From contig CP137674.1 in the NCBI GenBank assembly GCA_037976565.1, forward strand, positions 8,413,789 to 8,477,788: a stretch of 64,000 nt of DNA, written 5' to 3'. Source of the stretch: Mesocentrotus franciscanus (Eukaryota > Echinodermata > Echinoidea > Camarodonta > Strongylocentrotidae). The notes under the pieces are model-generated. The model was not told where the DNA came from, made no database searches, and saw only the letters and a program-made list of their open reading frames with translations. Shown here in pieces: positions 30,150 to 42,700 of the stretch. Position 1 is the first letter of the stretch, and every line of letters starts with the position of its first letter. Both the position numbers and the translations under genes were made by a program.

Positions 30150-31079
30150 TCCTTTCCAAGTATGATTGGGAACGAGGAATATCACTGAGGCACATAAAGA
30201 ATATTCCTCAGACACGAAACAGGGTTATGGATTTGGTGACTCACGTATCCTCCTCTATCCCTGGAAGTGGAATACCACAGGAAGAGCTCGATTGAACTTG
30301 GTTTTCCTTTCTGAGAATAAATCACAGATGGAATTAGATCCCAGCTGTTCCAAGCTGAGAACAGGACTTAAAGATCCTGGTAAAGATCAAGGGCGGGTGA
30401 GTCTCAGCACGTCAACAACACCACCCTCTCAAATTTCAATACAGGTGTACATGTACATGTACATGTGCATGGGCATGTATGTAGCCTGACTTTGGAAAGT
30501 CTCTTTCACCTCACTTTCTATGAATAAAAGTTTAAACAAGTATGGATCATATAGACTATAAACTATAATAATCTCTGAAAATTATATATATATATCAAAC
30601 TAGACATGGACTGGTAAAAAGAAACAAGAACATATAAGAAAATCACTGCAAGTTATTCTTTTTTTTTTTAATAAAGTGTTCCTTTTCTTACACTTGATTA
30701 CTTTGAATTCCTTTTAAAATTCAATAGATTCCAAATCAAGTTGTTGGTACGTGTAAATGCAGGTTCACCTCCATTTCATGTTATTACACAGTTACACACT
30801 ATTGTCAAGCAATAAGTTGATAATTTTGCAATATCGAAATTAAAATTCCCCGTAACACAGGTACATGTATTCAACAAAACTACCCGTATTGCACTTGAGG
30901 AAATGCATGAATTCTGTATTTCGTCACAATACTTAGGGATTTTTCCATGCAATGATATCACATCTATTGGGATATGTTCATAAGGTACAAGTACATGTAC
31001 ATGTGTTATTGCAATGCTGTTTTCATGAATACCTCCATACATGTTATGCACTGAACCAAATAAAAGAAGTTCATGAACT

Positions 31080-31310
31080 AGCTTGCAGGCACAAACCCTG
31101 ATCAAGTGCGGGTGACTCTCAGTCTTTGTCGCTGTCAGTTGCTGTGAGCAACAGTGTCTCCACTACAATGTATGAGAGTAGAGACTATGCTGATGACAAC
31201 ATACTGCATAGGCTCTGTAGAAATTGAGAGAGCTCTGCTCTGCTCAAGGCTTTATAAATTGTTGTTTAAGTGTCAAATTAGAGTTTGTATTTGAAGACAA
31301 TTCATGAACA
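31080..31310. repeat. Dispersed repeat, copy 2
   Basis: Same ordered motifs as 27380-27660, more diverged in the middle. Confidence 0.5.
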
Positions 31311-31734
31311 TTCTGTGAAGCATAGAATGTATTTGCAAGATGACAAGAACTCACAGAATAGATAACAAAGGTACATGGAACCTCCCATGAATAAAAGAAA
31401 ATACATCAAGCTGGGCACATTGTCTCCACTGATCCTAATTCCTCCTACCTGCTCCTACAAACAGCCATTGAAGCCCCCATAATAAGTGCTATCATTCTCA
31501 GAAAAGCCAATCTAAAGAGGCATCCAATTACTCATTCACAAGAGGATCTTTGACCATGGACTTGGGGAGTAGCCTGCTGAGAGTAAACAATGCAATGATG
31601 TCATCGCTTCCACCTGGTAGGAGAGTCTGTTTACACAACCATAACAAATCTCTGAGTAATACAATAGCTTCACTATGGGGTGTTAATCAAGTTCACTGAA
31701 AAATAACAATGGACCCTGGGTCTTTTCTGGGAGG

Positions 31735-32480
31735 TTCAGAGCATGAAAACACTATTCAAAGGAATTAACAAAATCAAACAAAGGAAAGATGGATAGAAAG
31801 AGCGATTTGTAGAAGAGGATAAGTGTTTTAGGGTAAGGTTCAAACATGAAATTACTGTTCAATGGAATTGACAAAATCAAACAAAGGGAAGATGGATAGA
31901 ATGCAGAAAGGGCGATTTGTAGAAGAGGAAGTGTTTAATGGGGTTCAAACATGACATTACTGTTCCATGGAATTGACAAAAAGTACACAAAGCCAAGATG
32001 GATAGAAAGGGCCTTTTGTAGATTACTTGTTTGAAAGGCAATGAGATCAAGAACAGAACAAATGAAAGACAGTTAGACTTAAGTTAGAGAGGGCTACAGT
32101 ATTTGTGGAATGGGGTAGATTTTAAGGGGCAGGTTCAAACATGAAAATACTGTTCCATAGAATTGACCAAAAAAAATAAAACAAAGGGAAGACGGTTAGA
32201 AAGAGCTTTTTGTAGAAGGGGTACTTTTTTTAAAAGGCAATTAGATCAAGAAAAAACAAATGAAAGATGGTTAGAGGGGCTATTTGTAGAAGAGGATTAA
32301 AGTTTTTAAGGGGCAGGTTCAAACATGAAAATACTGTTGCATAGAATTGACCCCAAACAAATAAAACAAAAGGAAGATGGATAGAAAGAGCTTTTTGTAG
32401 AAGGGGTACTTTTTTAAAAGGCAATTAGATCATGAAAAAACAAATGAAAAATGGTTGGGGGGGTATTTGTGGAAGGGGGT
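31735..32480. repeat. Degenerate tandem repeat, ~120 bp units
   Basis: Recurring GGTTCAAACATGAAA, TACTGTTCCATGGAATTGAC, AAACAAAGGGAAGATGGATA and GATTTGTAGAAGAGGA in the same order, about six degenerate units. Confidence 0.8.
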
Positions 32481-34949
32481 AGATTAAACTGTTACAAGAG
32501 GCAATCAGTCAGAGTAGGGGAAACAAATGGAAGACAGTAGGAGGAGCTATTTTAGGAAGGGTACTTATAAATCAGGGGACAAAGGCTCAGCCCTGGATAC
32601 ACAAAGGGTAGGTGGGTGGAGGTGTTGAAGGGGTGGATTAATTCCTTGCTGGGGAGCATTACAATACAATGGCAGGTCCATTTAAATGCCTCCAACCCCC
32701 AACATGTACATGGAGCTGTACAGAGCGAATCCTGGAACTTATAGAACTGAATAACATTGGCATTCTAAATCTAATACAAGGTTATTGTTGTTGTTCAAAT
32801 TTTTGGTCTGGGGATTGAGCACTTTGGATAAGGGAAGGCAGGCTATTCCAAAGTTTGGGAGCGGCCACAGAGAGAGAGCTCTGTCACCAGAGAGCGTGCC
32901 TTGGTAATTCAGTCTAGTCAAGTCATTCATTTTTTCCTACAGCTTGTAGCTTGGAAACTGTAAATGTGCCTGGTCTTTCTTTGTCCCACTATGGAAAAGG
33001 TATCACAACATAACATAAACAATACATACAATGTAAACAATAATGTTTATAAAAACACATCTTAAAGTAATAAAATCAAGTGAAAACATATATGTAATTG
33101 AAGTACATAAATTAAAAAATGGAAGGCTTGCTTGATGATAAAAATAAATCTGAAATTTGTTATTTTTCTTATAAATGTCTATGAAAGGCAATGTTTTCTC
33201 TAAAAAGTTTGGGCTACATATGTGTAGGCTTACATAAACATGTTCTGTATGCCATTGCCTGGTTTATATGAATTTCACCCCCCCCCCAAAAAAAAAAAAG
33301 TACTCCACATATTCTCACAGGAACAGAGCACAGAATGGAAGCTCATTATCAAGCAAAGGACTGAAAGGTCATTATCAACAAATGAATCTTTTTTTCTGAA
33401 GTCCATTTGCCACCAGAGCTTCCTGGAATAATAATAATAATACACTGTATGTAAACCATCTGCTTAGAACTGATCACTCAATAGCCTGGTGCCACAAACA
33501 CAAACTTAAGGAAATAATAGATTTAAAAGTAGACAATGGATTGTGAAAAAATTTAAAGTTGCAGCATGCACAACAAGAAACTTTTCCCCCAAAAAAGTCA
33601 ATCAATGTACCTTTCTTTGATCATCCAATTCAAGAAGAAAAATCTGAAAAATATCAGATGACTGGATAAAAATATTCTTGAATGCAATGAAGGACTGTAT
33701 CACTTCTCCCACATGTAAACTTCCTGTCCACCAGTGTCTTGCCTCTTGGACTCTCTGCAGTGGTGCTAAACCAAAAGTGATGCAGCACCGAGGCAATACC
33801 ACCACCTCTCTCCAATGATGTTTATCGTTCTACTGATTCACAAACTCAAGGGCAATCACATATAAAATGCAAATCAAAAATCAATTAGCAAACTAATTGT
33901 TCAAACATGCATGATGCAGTAGCACCGACCCACCCAATGACCCACTAACTCGTCATGGATGGATGTAAACACGGGAGTCATGTGATGTTGGGAGGGGGGG
34001 ACTGCTACATCAATAATCTCCCATGGAAAAATACCTTGCAACCTAGTCACTTGGTGAGAGATAGACAGGTTTGAAATATCACCACATCTGCTGTCGTCTC
34101 ACAGCGATATGATTAAGGATGATGAGATGCTCAACACAATGGGCTTACTAAGAAGCAGAGTTGATTCAATGACCTGCATGATGTACTCCCATTCCACGGG
34201 CCAGGATGTCACATGGTGTAGAGAGGGATTGGGTTCCCCTGACTCTTTAAAGGTTCCTTCGGAGCTATCTAGGCTTCCAATGATGCGCAGTTCATTTCAA
34301 ATGTACTTTCTAAATTGTTCTGAGCAAAGTCAAGTCACTAGCCTGTACTCACACAGATTTTATGCTACTGATGGGAGGGGAGAGACTGATCTCCATTTAT
34401 GGTACATTATTAATACATTATCAGAAAAGGAAAAAGAACCAAAATTTGAAAAGCTTATCTTTCTCTTATTAGACTCTGATCGTAATTGTAGTACACGTTT
34501 TGTAGGTATTCATGTTACAATTACACTGAACACTACTTGTACACTGACTCTGTGCCTGTACCTTTCGTTTCTATCTTATATATGTATGTGTGTATGTATA
34601 TTTTTTTTCTAAAAAAGCAGTTGCAAAGGTAAATTGCGAAGTGGAAGATTTACAACCAAAATGCAATGCATGATGGGATTTATGTACACAGTGAGTCACT
34701 TCACCCATCGGACATCTTCTGCGTTAGCATGGGAAGACAACATCTGGCACCCCAGCCCTGGACAGGGTCAGGTCATTCACATGCAAGGAGGTGTCTGCTA
34801 CAATGTACATGTAGTTTGCAGATAAAAGCCCTTGTTAGGATTGTAAGAATCTTGCTCCGGAGACAACATCTCCATGACAATTTCCTGCACCATCCAAATT
34901 CCTGACTTCAACCCTGGATCTAACACAATTTCTAACCCTTACCCTTTCC
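32481..34949. other. Non-coding, nothing recognised
   Basis: No exon supportable by homology. A 167-codon open frame at 34109-34612 (+) resembles nothing known and is not reported as a gene. 34845-34945 resembles 15215-15320. Confidence 0.5.
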
Positions 34950-35126
34950 CAGGGCTCCATGCTAACTTTTTGGAAGGGGGTCCACACCTAGTCCCGAAGG
35001 AACTTTTCACTGTCTGTACAGTGTATGCAAGAGCCCTATGTAAAAACTAAAACATGTTGGGTGTCCTAAATTAGATTTTGGCCGTCCGTCCGTGTGTCCC
35101 GAGTGCCTGTTTAGTGTCGAGCCCTG
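34950..35126. mobile_element. MITE with CAGGGCTC termini
   Basis: Left end CAGGGCTCCATGCTAAC, right end GTGTCGAGCCCTG, inverted. CAGGGCTCGA-type ends are seen on hAT-like MITEs of marine animals; the class here is an inference. Confidence 0.6.
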
Positions 35127-36833
35127 CCTAACCTACATTAAAACCCAACTGCAAACCTAAATACATACCTATGACAAGTCACCCTACTACTCACTAGTGC
35201 AAATTTCGGATCACACTTATTAATAGTCATACCATGTAACATAGAGGATCTGAACTGTAGGGCTGAAGAATGCACTATAAACATTTAGGCCCTGTACTGT
35301 CAACACTCAACAAGCATGTACTGTACATGTACATGTAGGTGCCCCTGCCATGAAAATTGAGAAAATGGTTGGTACACTTTAATAAGTCAAGATACAATAC
35401 ACACATACATGTACCGGTACAGTAGTTTTATTCTTGAGGTGTAAAATTTGAGTCTGTTCTAGCAGACTATTTGTCTACATGCATGGTCAACTGTGCAATT
35501 ACACATGCCCTGGTCTTCGAAGGTCCCTGGGAAATATTAGAGATGATATGGAGTTCTGGTATTTATAAAAGATTATGTTGAAGTATTTAAACTCCTTGCT
35601 AAAATCATATGAAGTGTTTTATCAAGCAATATTAGTTCTTAGACTTGAAAAATCATGTTAACAAACTTTTTAATAATGCTGAATACCAACAAGAAAAACC
35701 TATACAAAATTCCTACAGAAATCTACATGTACATTGTCTACAGATGCCAAATAAGGAGATAAAATTAACTGAGTGGAAATCTCACTTTTCTCATCCTTAA
35801 TAACTTTGCATAAAGTACATGTATTATTCGAACTAATGGTACATGTAAGTTAGTTGGGAACAATGAAGGAAAGTCTTGAAGCTCTCAGTAGGACTTGCAG
35901 ATATTTCTATTTTTGAAGAAAAAAAACAGTGTATTAAAAGGATGCAAAGAAGTACAAGATGTATTTCAATCACATCCCAATGTTAATGATTACATGTATG
36001 TAACAACAAACAATGTTCTTTGACCTCATTTTCATGTAATAAAAATAGTTGAAAGCAAGCATGTATTAAACACATGTTCAAGTGCACTGCAATGCAGTGA
36101 ACCAAGACAATTGGGGGCAGGTTTCAACGCTTAATAAAAAACAATAACAAGTTGTTAATCCAGAAACCTATTTGATATATCTGATTAAAAGTTTGAAGCG
36201 ATAACGTGAAGAGATAAAGACCATCACACCACTATACATGTGTGTGTACATTAGCTCTTATCAAAGAGTGTGACCTTACAGTGATCCTGATACAAAATCA
36301 AACAGCAGAGCACTGTGTTATGTCTGCAGTTTTCAGAAACTTTCAGAAACATGATTCATTGAGATGAGATCAGAATTTTGGAATGAGAATGCTTATTGGT
36401 ATTGTTGCAAACTATGTCTACATGTACATACTGCAGGCACAAAAGTCATGTAATCCAATCATACAAACCTGAATGCTACAATATTTATTAAAAAAACAAT
36501 TGTGTACATAGCCTAAATATCATCAGTTGCTGATATAAGTGATAACAGTAAATTATTCTACATGTAGAACTACAGTGTATACATGTACATGTATGTTCAG
36601 CTACCCACACACTAATCAACCATCTATAACTATAAGAATCTTCAAACCTGAAGGAGGCAGATGTAACCGAAGAAGAAGAAGAATCAATTAAAATCATAAA
36701 CTAACTCTCTCTCTCTCTCTCTCTCTCTCTGTTATGATAACTCTCACTATTCACTTCCTTCTTCTACATCTAAATATTCTACTTGTAAGGTTTAATACTA
36801 AGGGCTATGCACTGTATGCAGCGAATCTGCTCA
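35127..36833. other. Non-coding, nothing recognised
   Basis: AT-rich with ACATGT palindromes and a (CT)n run at 36703-36730. Confidence 0.5.
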
Positions 36834-36973
36834 GACTTCGGGTGAACTCGGCCTCGCTGTAAAAACTGTAATTTTTTGGTCATTTTACCCTAACCCTAGC
36901 CCCAACCCTAAACCTAAACCTAAACCTGCAAAAACTGACCGTTTTTACAGCGATGCCGAGTTCGCCCGAAGTC
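36834..36973. mobile_element. Foldback element enclosing telomere-like repeats, copy 1
   Basis: The left arm GACTTCGGGTGAACTCGG, then CCTCGCTGTAAAAACTG, is mirrored by the right arm CCGTTTTTACAGCGATGCCG, then AGTTCGCCCGAAGTC. Between them (about 36888-36928) are degenerate CCCTAA/CCTAAA units. Confidence 0.75.
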
Positions 36974-37189
36974 CAAGTTAGCCCGATACCTATGCAGCCT
37001 ATCTCAAAGTCAACAAATCTTGATTACAAGTTTGTGAATGCACACAAAACACTGGCAATGATAAGAATTGTAACTTTCCCTCATTTTCTGAGATTCTGGA
37101 AATGAACGGTAGGCAAATTTATATTTTGAACAACAAATTCGTAATAAGTAATTTAAGTTATATTTCTCTTAGTCTTAGTCTCTAAAAAA

Positions 37190-37310
37190 TGATCCCCTAA
37201 CCCTAACCTTAACCCTAACCCTAACCCTAAACCCAACCCTAAACCTGCAAAAAATGACCGTTTTTACAGCGAGGCCGAGTTCGCCCGAAGACCGTGTTAG
37301 CCCGACTCCG
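37190..37310. mobile_element. Telomere-like array with right arm, copy 2
   Basis: CCCTAACCTTAACCCTAACC and further CCCTAA units (to about 37245), then the same right arm, CCGTTTTTACAGCGAGGCCG and AGTTCGCCCGAAG. The left arm is missing. Confidence 0.75.
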
Positions 37311-37476
37311 TAGCTGTACATGTAGGCCTACATCTCGTACATGTGATGTAAGCTAACTTAATCTAAATTATTGTCAAAGAAACAAAACCAAATCAATGAT
37401 GAATGAATACACTCTAAATTTACACCATGCCACTCCAAGTCCAACTTTCCAAGTCATTGAACTTAATTTTACTCGT

Positions 37477-37790
37477 TTAATACCGTTTCTTAATATCCAT
37501 TTTAAACTTGACCCCCCGGATTGACTTGTGACGAACAGACTCACCTAAATGGCAACAAAGTACATGTATGATGTAGTCATTGGAAGTATTCTTGTAGTGA
37601 ACTGGAATGTTGACGAATGAGTTGATGGGGTTAACTTGCTGAAGTTGATCTGTTCCCGTTTTTTGAGGAAAATTCACAATCCTGGAGGCTGGAGCTTCAG
37701 TGCAGTGCGGACGTCTGAATGGATCAAGCGAATGAGCAGGACAACAAGCCAACTAAGCTGAGCAGGCTTCGCGAGAAAATTTCGTTCGGA
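37477..37790 (-). promoter_or_regulatory. Candidate 5' non-coding exon of MKNK
   Basis: On the - strand a CATTTAG|GTGAGTC donor at about 37546-37552 ends a moderately CpG-containing segment. It could be the untranslated first exon that joins the acceptor at 21032. If joined, the short open frame across it closes just inside the next exon, so it would be a leader and not coding. There is no direct evidence of transcription. Confidence 0.25.
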
Positions 37791-37999
37791 AAGGGGATTC
37801 ATTTAATTAATTACAAAACTAATGAAGAGTGAAAAACATATTCGACATGACTCTTGAGGTATCTGAGGATGCGTTGGTGTCTTGTTGGCACAGGACCAGG
37901 CTTTGATGGGGCCAAAATAGGCCGTCAAATTATCATGCCTCTCCGGCCCTTCGCTTGCAGTCCTCTCACCCTCGTAGTCCTTTCATACAGTAAACCAAT

Positions 38000-38165
38000 A
38001 CACAAAAAGAAACCCGATTCGATTCCCAGTGATTTTCCACGTAGCGTTATAGCACGTAAACAGAGAGCGAACGTTCATCTTGTTTACAAACACAGGCTGG
38101 AATTTGACGGCGACGCGTCGACGCACGAAAGTACGCACAGCGTAGAGGTCGCTTTGCTTTGATGT
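38000..38165. promoter_or_regulatory. CpG-denser segment, possible promoter
   Basis: Contains GAACGTTC, GACGGCGACGCGTCGACGCA and CGAAAGTACGC, more CpG than its surroundings, just upstream of the candidate MKNK leader exon. This is only a compositional hint. Confidence 0.25.
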
Positions 38166-38194
38166 CGCAGCTACTTTGTTTTGTTTTTTAAGAC

Positions 38195-38400
38195 CTTGTG
38201 TGTCCGGACAGGTTGTGCATCCGGACAGTTGATTTACTAACTGCATTTTGAATAAGTTTACATTTTCTAAGACTTATGTTGGAAAATTTTATTTAGAAAA
38301 AACATTTATGATGGTTAATGCTATTTGATAACTATTTTTCGTTCAATTCGAAGACAAAAGAGAAGGCTTTATGTTTTGTTTAAAATGTCCGGACACCCAA
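38195..38400. mobile_element. Possible MITE with TGTCCGGACA ends
   Basis: GTGTGTCCGGACAGG and CATCCGGACAGTTG at the left are answered by AATGTCCGGACACCC at the right. TGTCCGGACA is itself a palindrome, so this is not conclusive. Confidence 0.4.
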
Positions 38401-38650
38401 CCCCCATCATATAATTCTGACTTTTGATCAGTTTGGGGTGGGATAAAAGGGTCCAAAATCATAAAATATATTTAAAAACAAGGGAAAAGAAAACAAAATC
38501 GAAAAGGAAAGACAAAAAGAAAGAAAGGGGGAAAGGGTTTAGCTTGTCATGGATAGGAATCTTTTGCAAAATTAGGAGCGATTAATGCCCCCTCAAAAAC
38601 CGCCCCTGTGGTCCAAGATTTGTTTGTGTGTGTATTTGTTATTAGAGAGG

Positions 38651-38703
<53 letters not shown>

Positions 38704-38725
38704 CGGAGAGAGAGAGAGAGGAAAA
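38651..38725. repeat. (GA)n microsatellite
   Basis: Pure GA run followed by GACGGAGAGAGAG. Confidence 0.97.
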
Positions 38726-39019
38726 GGAAATGGTTTAGATTTTTTTTCCTCTCTTTTATTACGGCTTGTTATCTTTTATACAATTCTTAACTATTATCTA
38801 GCATCTATTCCGTATCTAGGCTAAAGTATATATCAATTCAATAAATTACATATTGACAGAATCATGTAGAATCTTTAGCGTAAGTCATTTAGATTCTGTC
38901 AAATTTGCCCCCATAGGCCTCACGAATTTCCCAAAAGAAAGCTTATAATTAATTTCACTTCAAGTTGATATGCATTTTTGACATGTTCATAGCCTCAGTA
39001 TAGCGCGGTAAACCGCAGC

Positions 39020-39084
39020 AAGAAAAAGAAAACGCAGCTGCTTTTTTTCCCCCGGCGGTTTACCGCCCCATATCTGAACAAGCC
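39020..39084. repeat. Inverted repeat CGGTAAACCGC / GCGGTTTACCG
   Basis: Short hairpin followed by CATATCTGAACAAGCC, the terminus of the MITE family at 12727 and 55774; probably a diverged member. Confidence 0.5.
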
Positions 39085-39337
39085 CTGACTGAGAATTAAA
39101 GATCATTTGATTCGGAGTCAATGATTTGTTTGAAACAATAACACCTATAAATTACACATCTGCGTTTGATTAGAACCCCCAAAAAAAAAAAAAAAAATAC
39201 TACAACAACAACAACAAAAGTAGGCCTTATTATATACGGTATAGTTGTTATTCATTTTCAAATAGTTTTTCTTCATTAATCTGGATTCTGTCCTTTTTTA
39301 TCAATCAACCAGTTTCATAAATCTTTCCTTATTATTT

Positions 39338-39389
39338 TTTCCTTCTTCTTCTTCTTCTTCTTCTTCTTCTTCTTCTTCTTCTTCTTCTT

Positions 39390-39420
<31 letters not shown>

Positions 39421-39560
39421 TTATATTATTATTATTATTATTATACTTCTTTTCTTCCTTATTCATCTTCTTCTTCTTCTTCTTCTTCTTCTTCTTCTTC
39501 TTCTCTTTATTATTATTACTATTACTATATCTATTATTATTATTATCATCATCATCATCG
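39338..39560. repeat. (CTT)n, (ATT)n and (ATC)n microsatellite cluster
   Basis: Long pure CTT runs (about 39343-39418 and 39468-39503) separated by ATT repeats and followed by ATTATC/ATC repeats. Confidence 0.97.
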
Positions 39561-39589
39561 TCATCACCATCCTGAGATGGCGCCATTCA

Positions 39590-40250
39590 ACTTTAATTGT
39601 GCTATCTATCTGTTTTATCTTGTCATCGGATGAAAAACAAATATAGATGTGCATAACAACATGAGCAGACCTGAACATGAGTCAAATATGTAATACGAGT
39701 AGGCCCTATGTGCCACTGTCTATTGAAACAAATGCATTTAAATATATGCCATTAGACCAATTGGGGCTGTCATTGCTTTTCCTTTCCGAGCTCTAATGTG
39801 CTACCGTCTTCTTTCTAATACTTTTGATAATCTTTTTGCTGCACATACTTTCAAACAATTTTTGTATTCAGCAAAAAATCTATGGTTTATAATCTTTATC
39901 AAGCATCCGATTTTATTAATCTTTTTTTTCTTTAAGGATCCTAGTTCACGTACAACTTGCCTATTGAATCACGCGTTGCTCGTTCGCCCTATTTTTGATC
40001 TCACCGTCTGCTAGAGCCGCCATTTCATTAGCAGGAAGACCATGCTTTTTAATGCATCAAGGACAAGGCCTAAGTAATTTCTAGCTAATATCACATTCTC
40101 ACTGGGGTCAGGCACATCATGAGTTTTCACAAAAACGAATCATATTAAATTCAGTTACGACAAAAGGGCGAAACTGCCCCACCCAAGGGCTGGTTCGTCC
40201 GTTTGGCAGGGTATATAGGTATGCCCTGTTAGGAAAACAATGACACATAA
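39590..40250. other. Non-coding, nothing recognised
   Basis: Low-complexity flanks and AT-rich sequence; no gene supported. Confidence 0.5.
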
Positions 40251-40279
40251 TATTGTGTTTTAAAAGTCAAAACATTTAT

Positions 40280-40615
40280 TTAAAAGGAACTAGAGCCAAC
40301 GAACAAATTTCTGACAAAGGATGGGAACAAAATTAATAAGCTTACCCAAAGTGTACTGGGCGTACAATTTACTGGTGATAACATTGAGGCGGATTCACTT
40401 GTCCAGAACGTATAGTTTCAAGTTTGCTTGCGGCAAACATAGACCCACATGTCTTTCAAGTCAACAAAACATTGATTCAAAAGTAACTAGACTCAACAAA
40501 ATCATTTCCAACATATGGAGAACAATAATAAGCTGTACCAGGCGTATTGGGCGCAGAACAAGTGATGTTAACATTAAACGGATTCACCTGACAAACGATT
40601 ACAACTAACCACATA
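40280..40615. repeat. Tandem repeat of about 180 bp running towards the gap
   Basis: Two diverged units share AACTAGA-CCAACA, AATAAGCT-ACC, TGTACTGGGCG/CGTATTGGGCG, GTGATAACATT/GTGATGTTAACATT and CGGATTCAC in order. Confidence 0.65.
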
Positions 40616-40684
40616 TCCACAACTATTTTCTTGACTTACTCCTCAAAATGACAGTGCAGGGCATTGCAAATGAAATAATATAAT

Positions 40685-41184
40685 NNNNNNNNNNNNNNNN
40701 NNNNNNNNNNNNNNNNNNNNNNNNNNNNNNNNNNNNNNNNNNNNNNNNNNNNNNNNNNNNNNNNNNNNNNNNNNNNNNNNNNNNNNNNNNNNNNNNNNNN
40801 NNNNNNNNNNNNNNNNNNNNNNNNNNNNNNNNNNNNNNNNNNNNNNNNNNNNNNNNNNNNNNNNNNNNNNNNNNNNNNNNNNNNNNNNNNNNNNNNNNNN
40901 NNNNNNNNNNNNNNNNNNNNNNNNNNNNNNNNNNNNNNNNNNNNNNNNNNNNNNNNNNNNNNNNNNNNNNNNNNNNNNNNNNNNNNNNNNNNNNNNNNNN
41001 NNNNNNNNNNNNNNNNNNNNNNNNNNNNNNNNNNNNNNNNNNNNNNNNNNNNNNNNNNNNNNNNNNNNNNNNNNNNNNNNNNNNNNNNNNNNNNNNNNNN
41101 NNNNNNNNNNNNNNNNNNNNNNNNNNNNNNNNNNNNNNNNNNNNNNNNNNNNNNNNNNNNNNNNNNNNNNNNNNNNNNNNNNNN
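40685..41184. other. Assembly gap, 500 N
   Basis: Exactly 500 undetermined bases, likely a nominal gap length. A tandem repeat lies just before it. Confidence 0.99.
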
Positions 41185-41800
41185 TCCCATCAGCTTAAAC
41201 ATTGCTACTACTGAAGTTGAATAACATAAAGTGTTACTAAAACAGGCCTACAATTATTGAAATGGGTCACATGATCTCACATCGTGTGACCACGCCTATA
41301 CAATGATATATTACATTAGCATAACTTTCTTGGTATTTCTTTCAATGATTTCTCACAAAACAAATTAGTAAAATCACATTGCGTGATTGGTAATGTTGTG
41401 GAAAGGAATGCCTTTTTGTGATTCCTGGAAGAGAGGGAAAAACACCAGAAATTCATGCCATACGACTTTTAGTACCAATTGCAATTTGTTAACACGAAAA
41501 ACAAATTGTTTCCTTCTTCTTAGTGGGAAACAAGTTTCAGTTTCAGCTTATTGTTTCCTTATTTCACAGGATACAAATATTACAATATAAAAAAATACGT
41601 CGTAAATTATAATCACACAACAGGAAACTAGATATACGTTACAAATTTAGTTATTGATCAAGTTATTTAACAGCTTTTACAAGAAGACGAATATATCTAT
41701 TTGATAGTGACATATGACGAAACCTAATAAAAAGCAAAGTTTGTAAAGAACGAGTTTCGTACAAAATTATGATGAAGAAGATCGTCGATGATTCGGTTCT
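41185..41800. other. Non-coding, nothing recognised
   Basis: AT-rich sequence after the gap. Confidence 0.5.
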
Positions 41801-42131
41801 GGGACACCTACCCCCTGGACATCCACCCCCGGATAACCGCCCCCAGTCAACTACCCCCTAGGGCAACCACCCTCTAGGACAACTATACCCCCGACAACTA
41901 CCCCCGGACAACTACCCCCAGACAACTACCCCTACGACAACCATCCTCTAGGACAACTACCCCCGGACAACTATCCTGGGGAGTTGTCCGGGGTAGTTGG
42001 GGTAGTCGTCCTAGAGAGTGGTTGCCCTAGGGGGTAGTTGTCCTAGGGGTAGTTGTCCTAGGGGGTAGTTGACTGGGGGTGGTTATCCGGGGGTGGATGC
42101 ATGTGCATGTCCAGGGGGCAGGTGTCCGGAT
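41801..42131. repeat. Palindromic minisatellite, ~12-13 bp units
   Basis: The left half repeats GGACAACTACCCCC on the + strand; the right half repeats the complement GGGGGTAGTTGTCC. Mirror order is kept: GGATAACC, AGTCAACTACCCCCTAGG and GGGCAACCAC appear in both arms. The turning point is near 41975-41985. Possible strand asymmetry: the right arm carries G5-type runs. Confidence 0.9.
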
Positions 42132-42329
42132 ACGGATAATTTGACATGGCGCGATGAGAAAGATATTTTTAAAAAAAGTTAATGCAATATGAATAATAAT
42201 GTTGGCTTACATTGATTTTCTGTCATAATTATAATTGTTTACATTGATTGTTCTGTTGGAAATGAAAATAAAACTGACACTAAAACTGTTTGATCTTTTA
42301 GTTTAATCTTATCAAAATGACACTCCATG

Positions 42330-42700
42330 CGAACTAATCTTTATGAGGTACTTAATTTCAGTTCTTTATACATTTGAAAATAGAATTCATGTTTGTTTTA
42401 AGTACCATATAAGTTTGCTTATATTTCATTGTGTTCATTCACTGCTCCCGCAGTACGATATTTCTTTGATTAATCACTATATATATATACACACCTCAGT
42501 CAGATCTTTACGTTCTCAAAACTCTGGATTGCTTGTTCTTCCAAAACTTGATACAAAGTGGGGGAGAGCCTCCGCTCATGCCGGGCCATCACTCTGGAAT
42601 TGTTTACCTCGAGGGATCAGAGATATTCCTACAGTAGAATCTTTCAAAAGCATCCTTAAAACTCATATTCTCCAGTTTGCTTTTATATAGGTTGATCTGA
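42330..42700 (+). pseudogene. LINE reverse-transcriptase C-terminal remnant
   Basis: A 115-codon frame contains SLRSQNSGLLVLPKLDTKWG, then RASAHAGPSLWNCLPRGIRD and SFKSILKTHILQFAF. The pattern LRS..-LLVP-G-R.F-.P.LWN.LP-.FK..LKTH is the usual C-terminal tail of CR1/Rex-like LINE polyproteins. The rest of the element is absent, so it is a 5'-truncated dead copy. AT-rich sequence follows. Confidence 0.75.

Noticed and set aside
34109..34612. 167-codon + strand open frame
   Set aside because: No recognisable domain, no clear splice signals or conserved motif, and it ends in a T-rich run; in DNA of this composition such a frame is expected by chance.
36888..37245. Chromosome end or telomere fusion
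   Set aside because: Arrays are short and degenerate, both in the same orientation, and framed by repeat arms; the DNA continues as ordinary sequence on both sides.
37477..37752. 91-codon minus-strand frame as a coding first exon of MKNK
   Set aside because: Joining its donor to the acceptor at 21032 puts the Mnk frame out of register and soon meets TGA. At most it is an untranslated leader.
40636..41202. 188-codon minus-strand frame across the N gap
   Set aside because: It consists almost entirely of undetermined residues.
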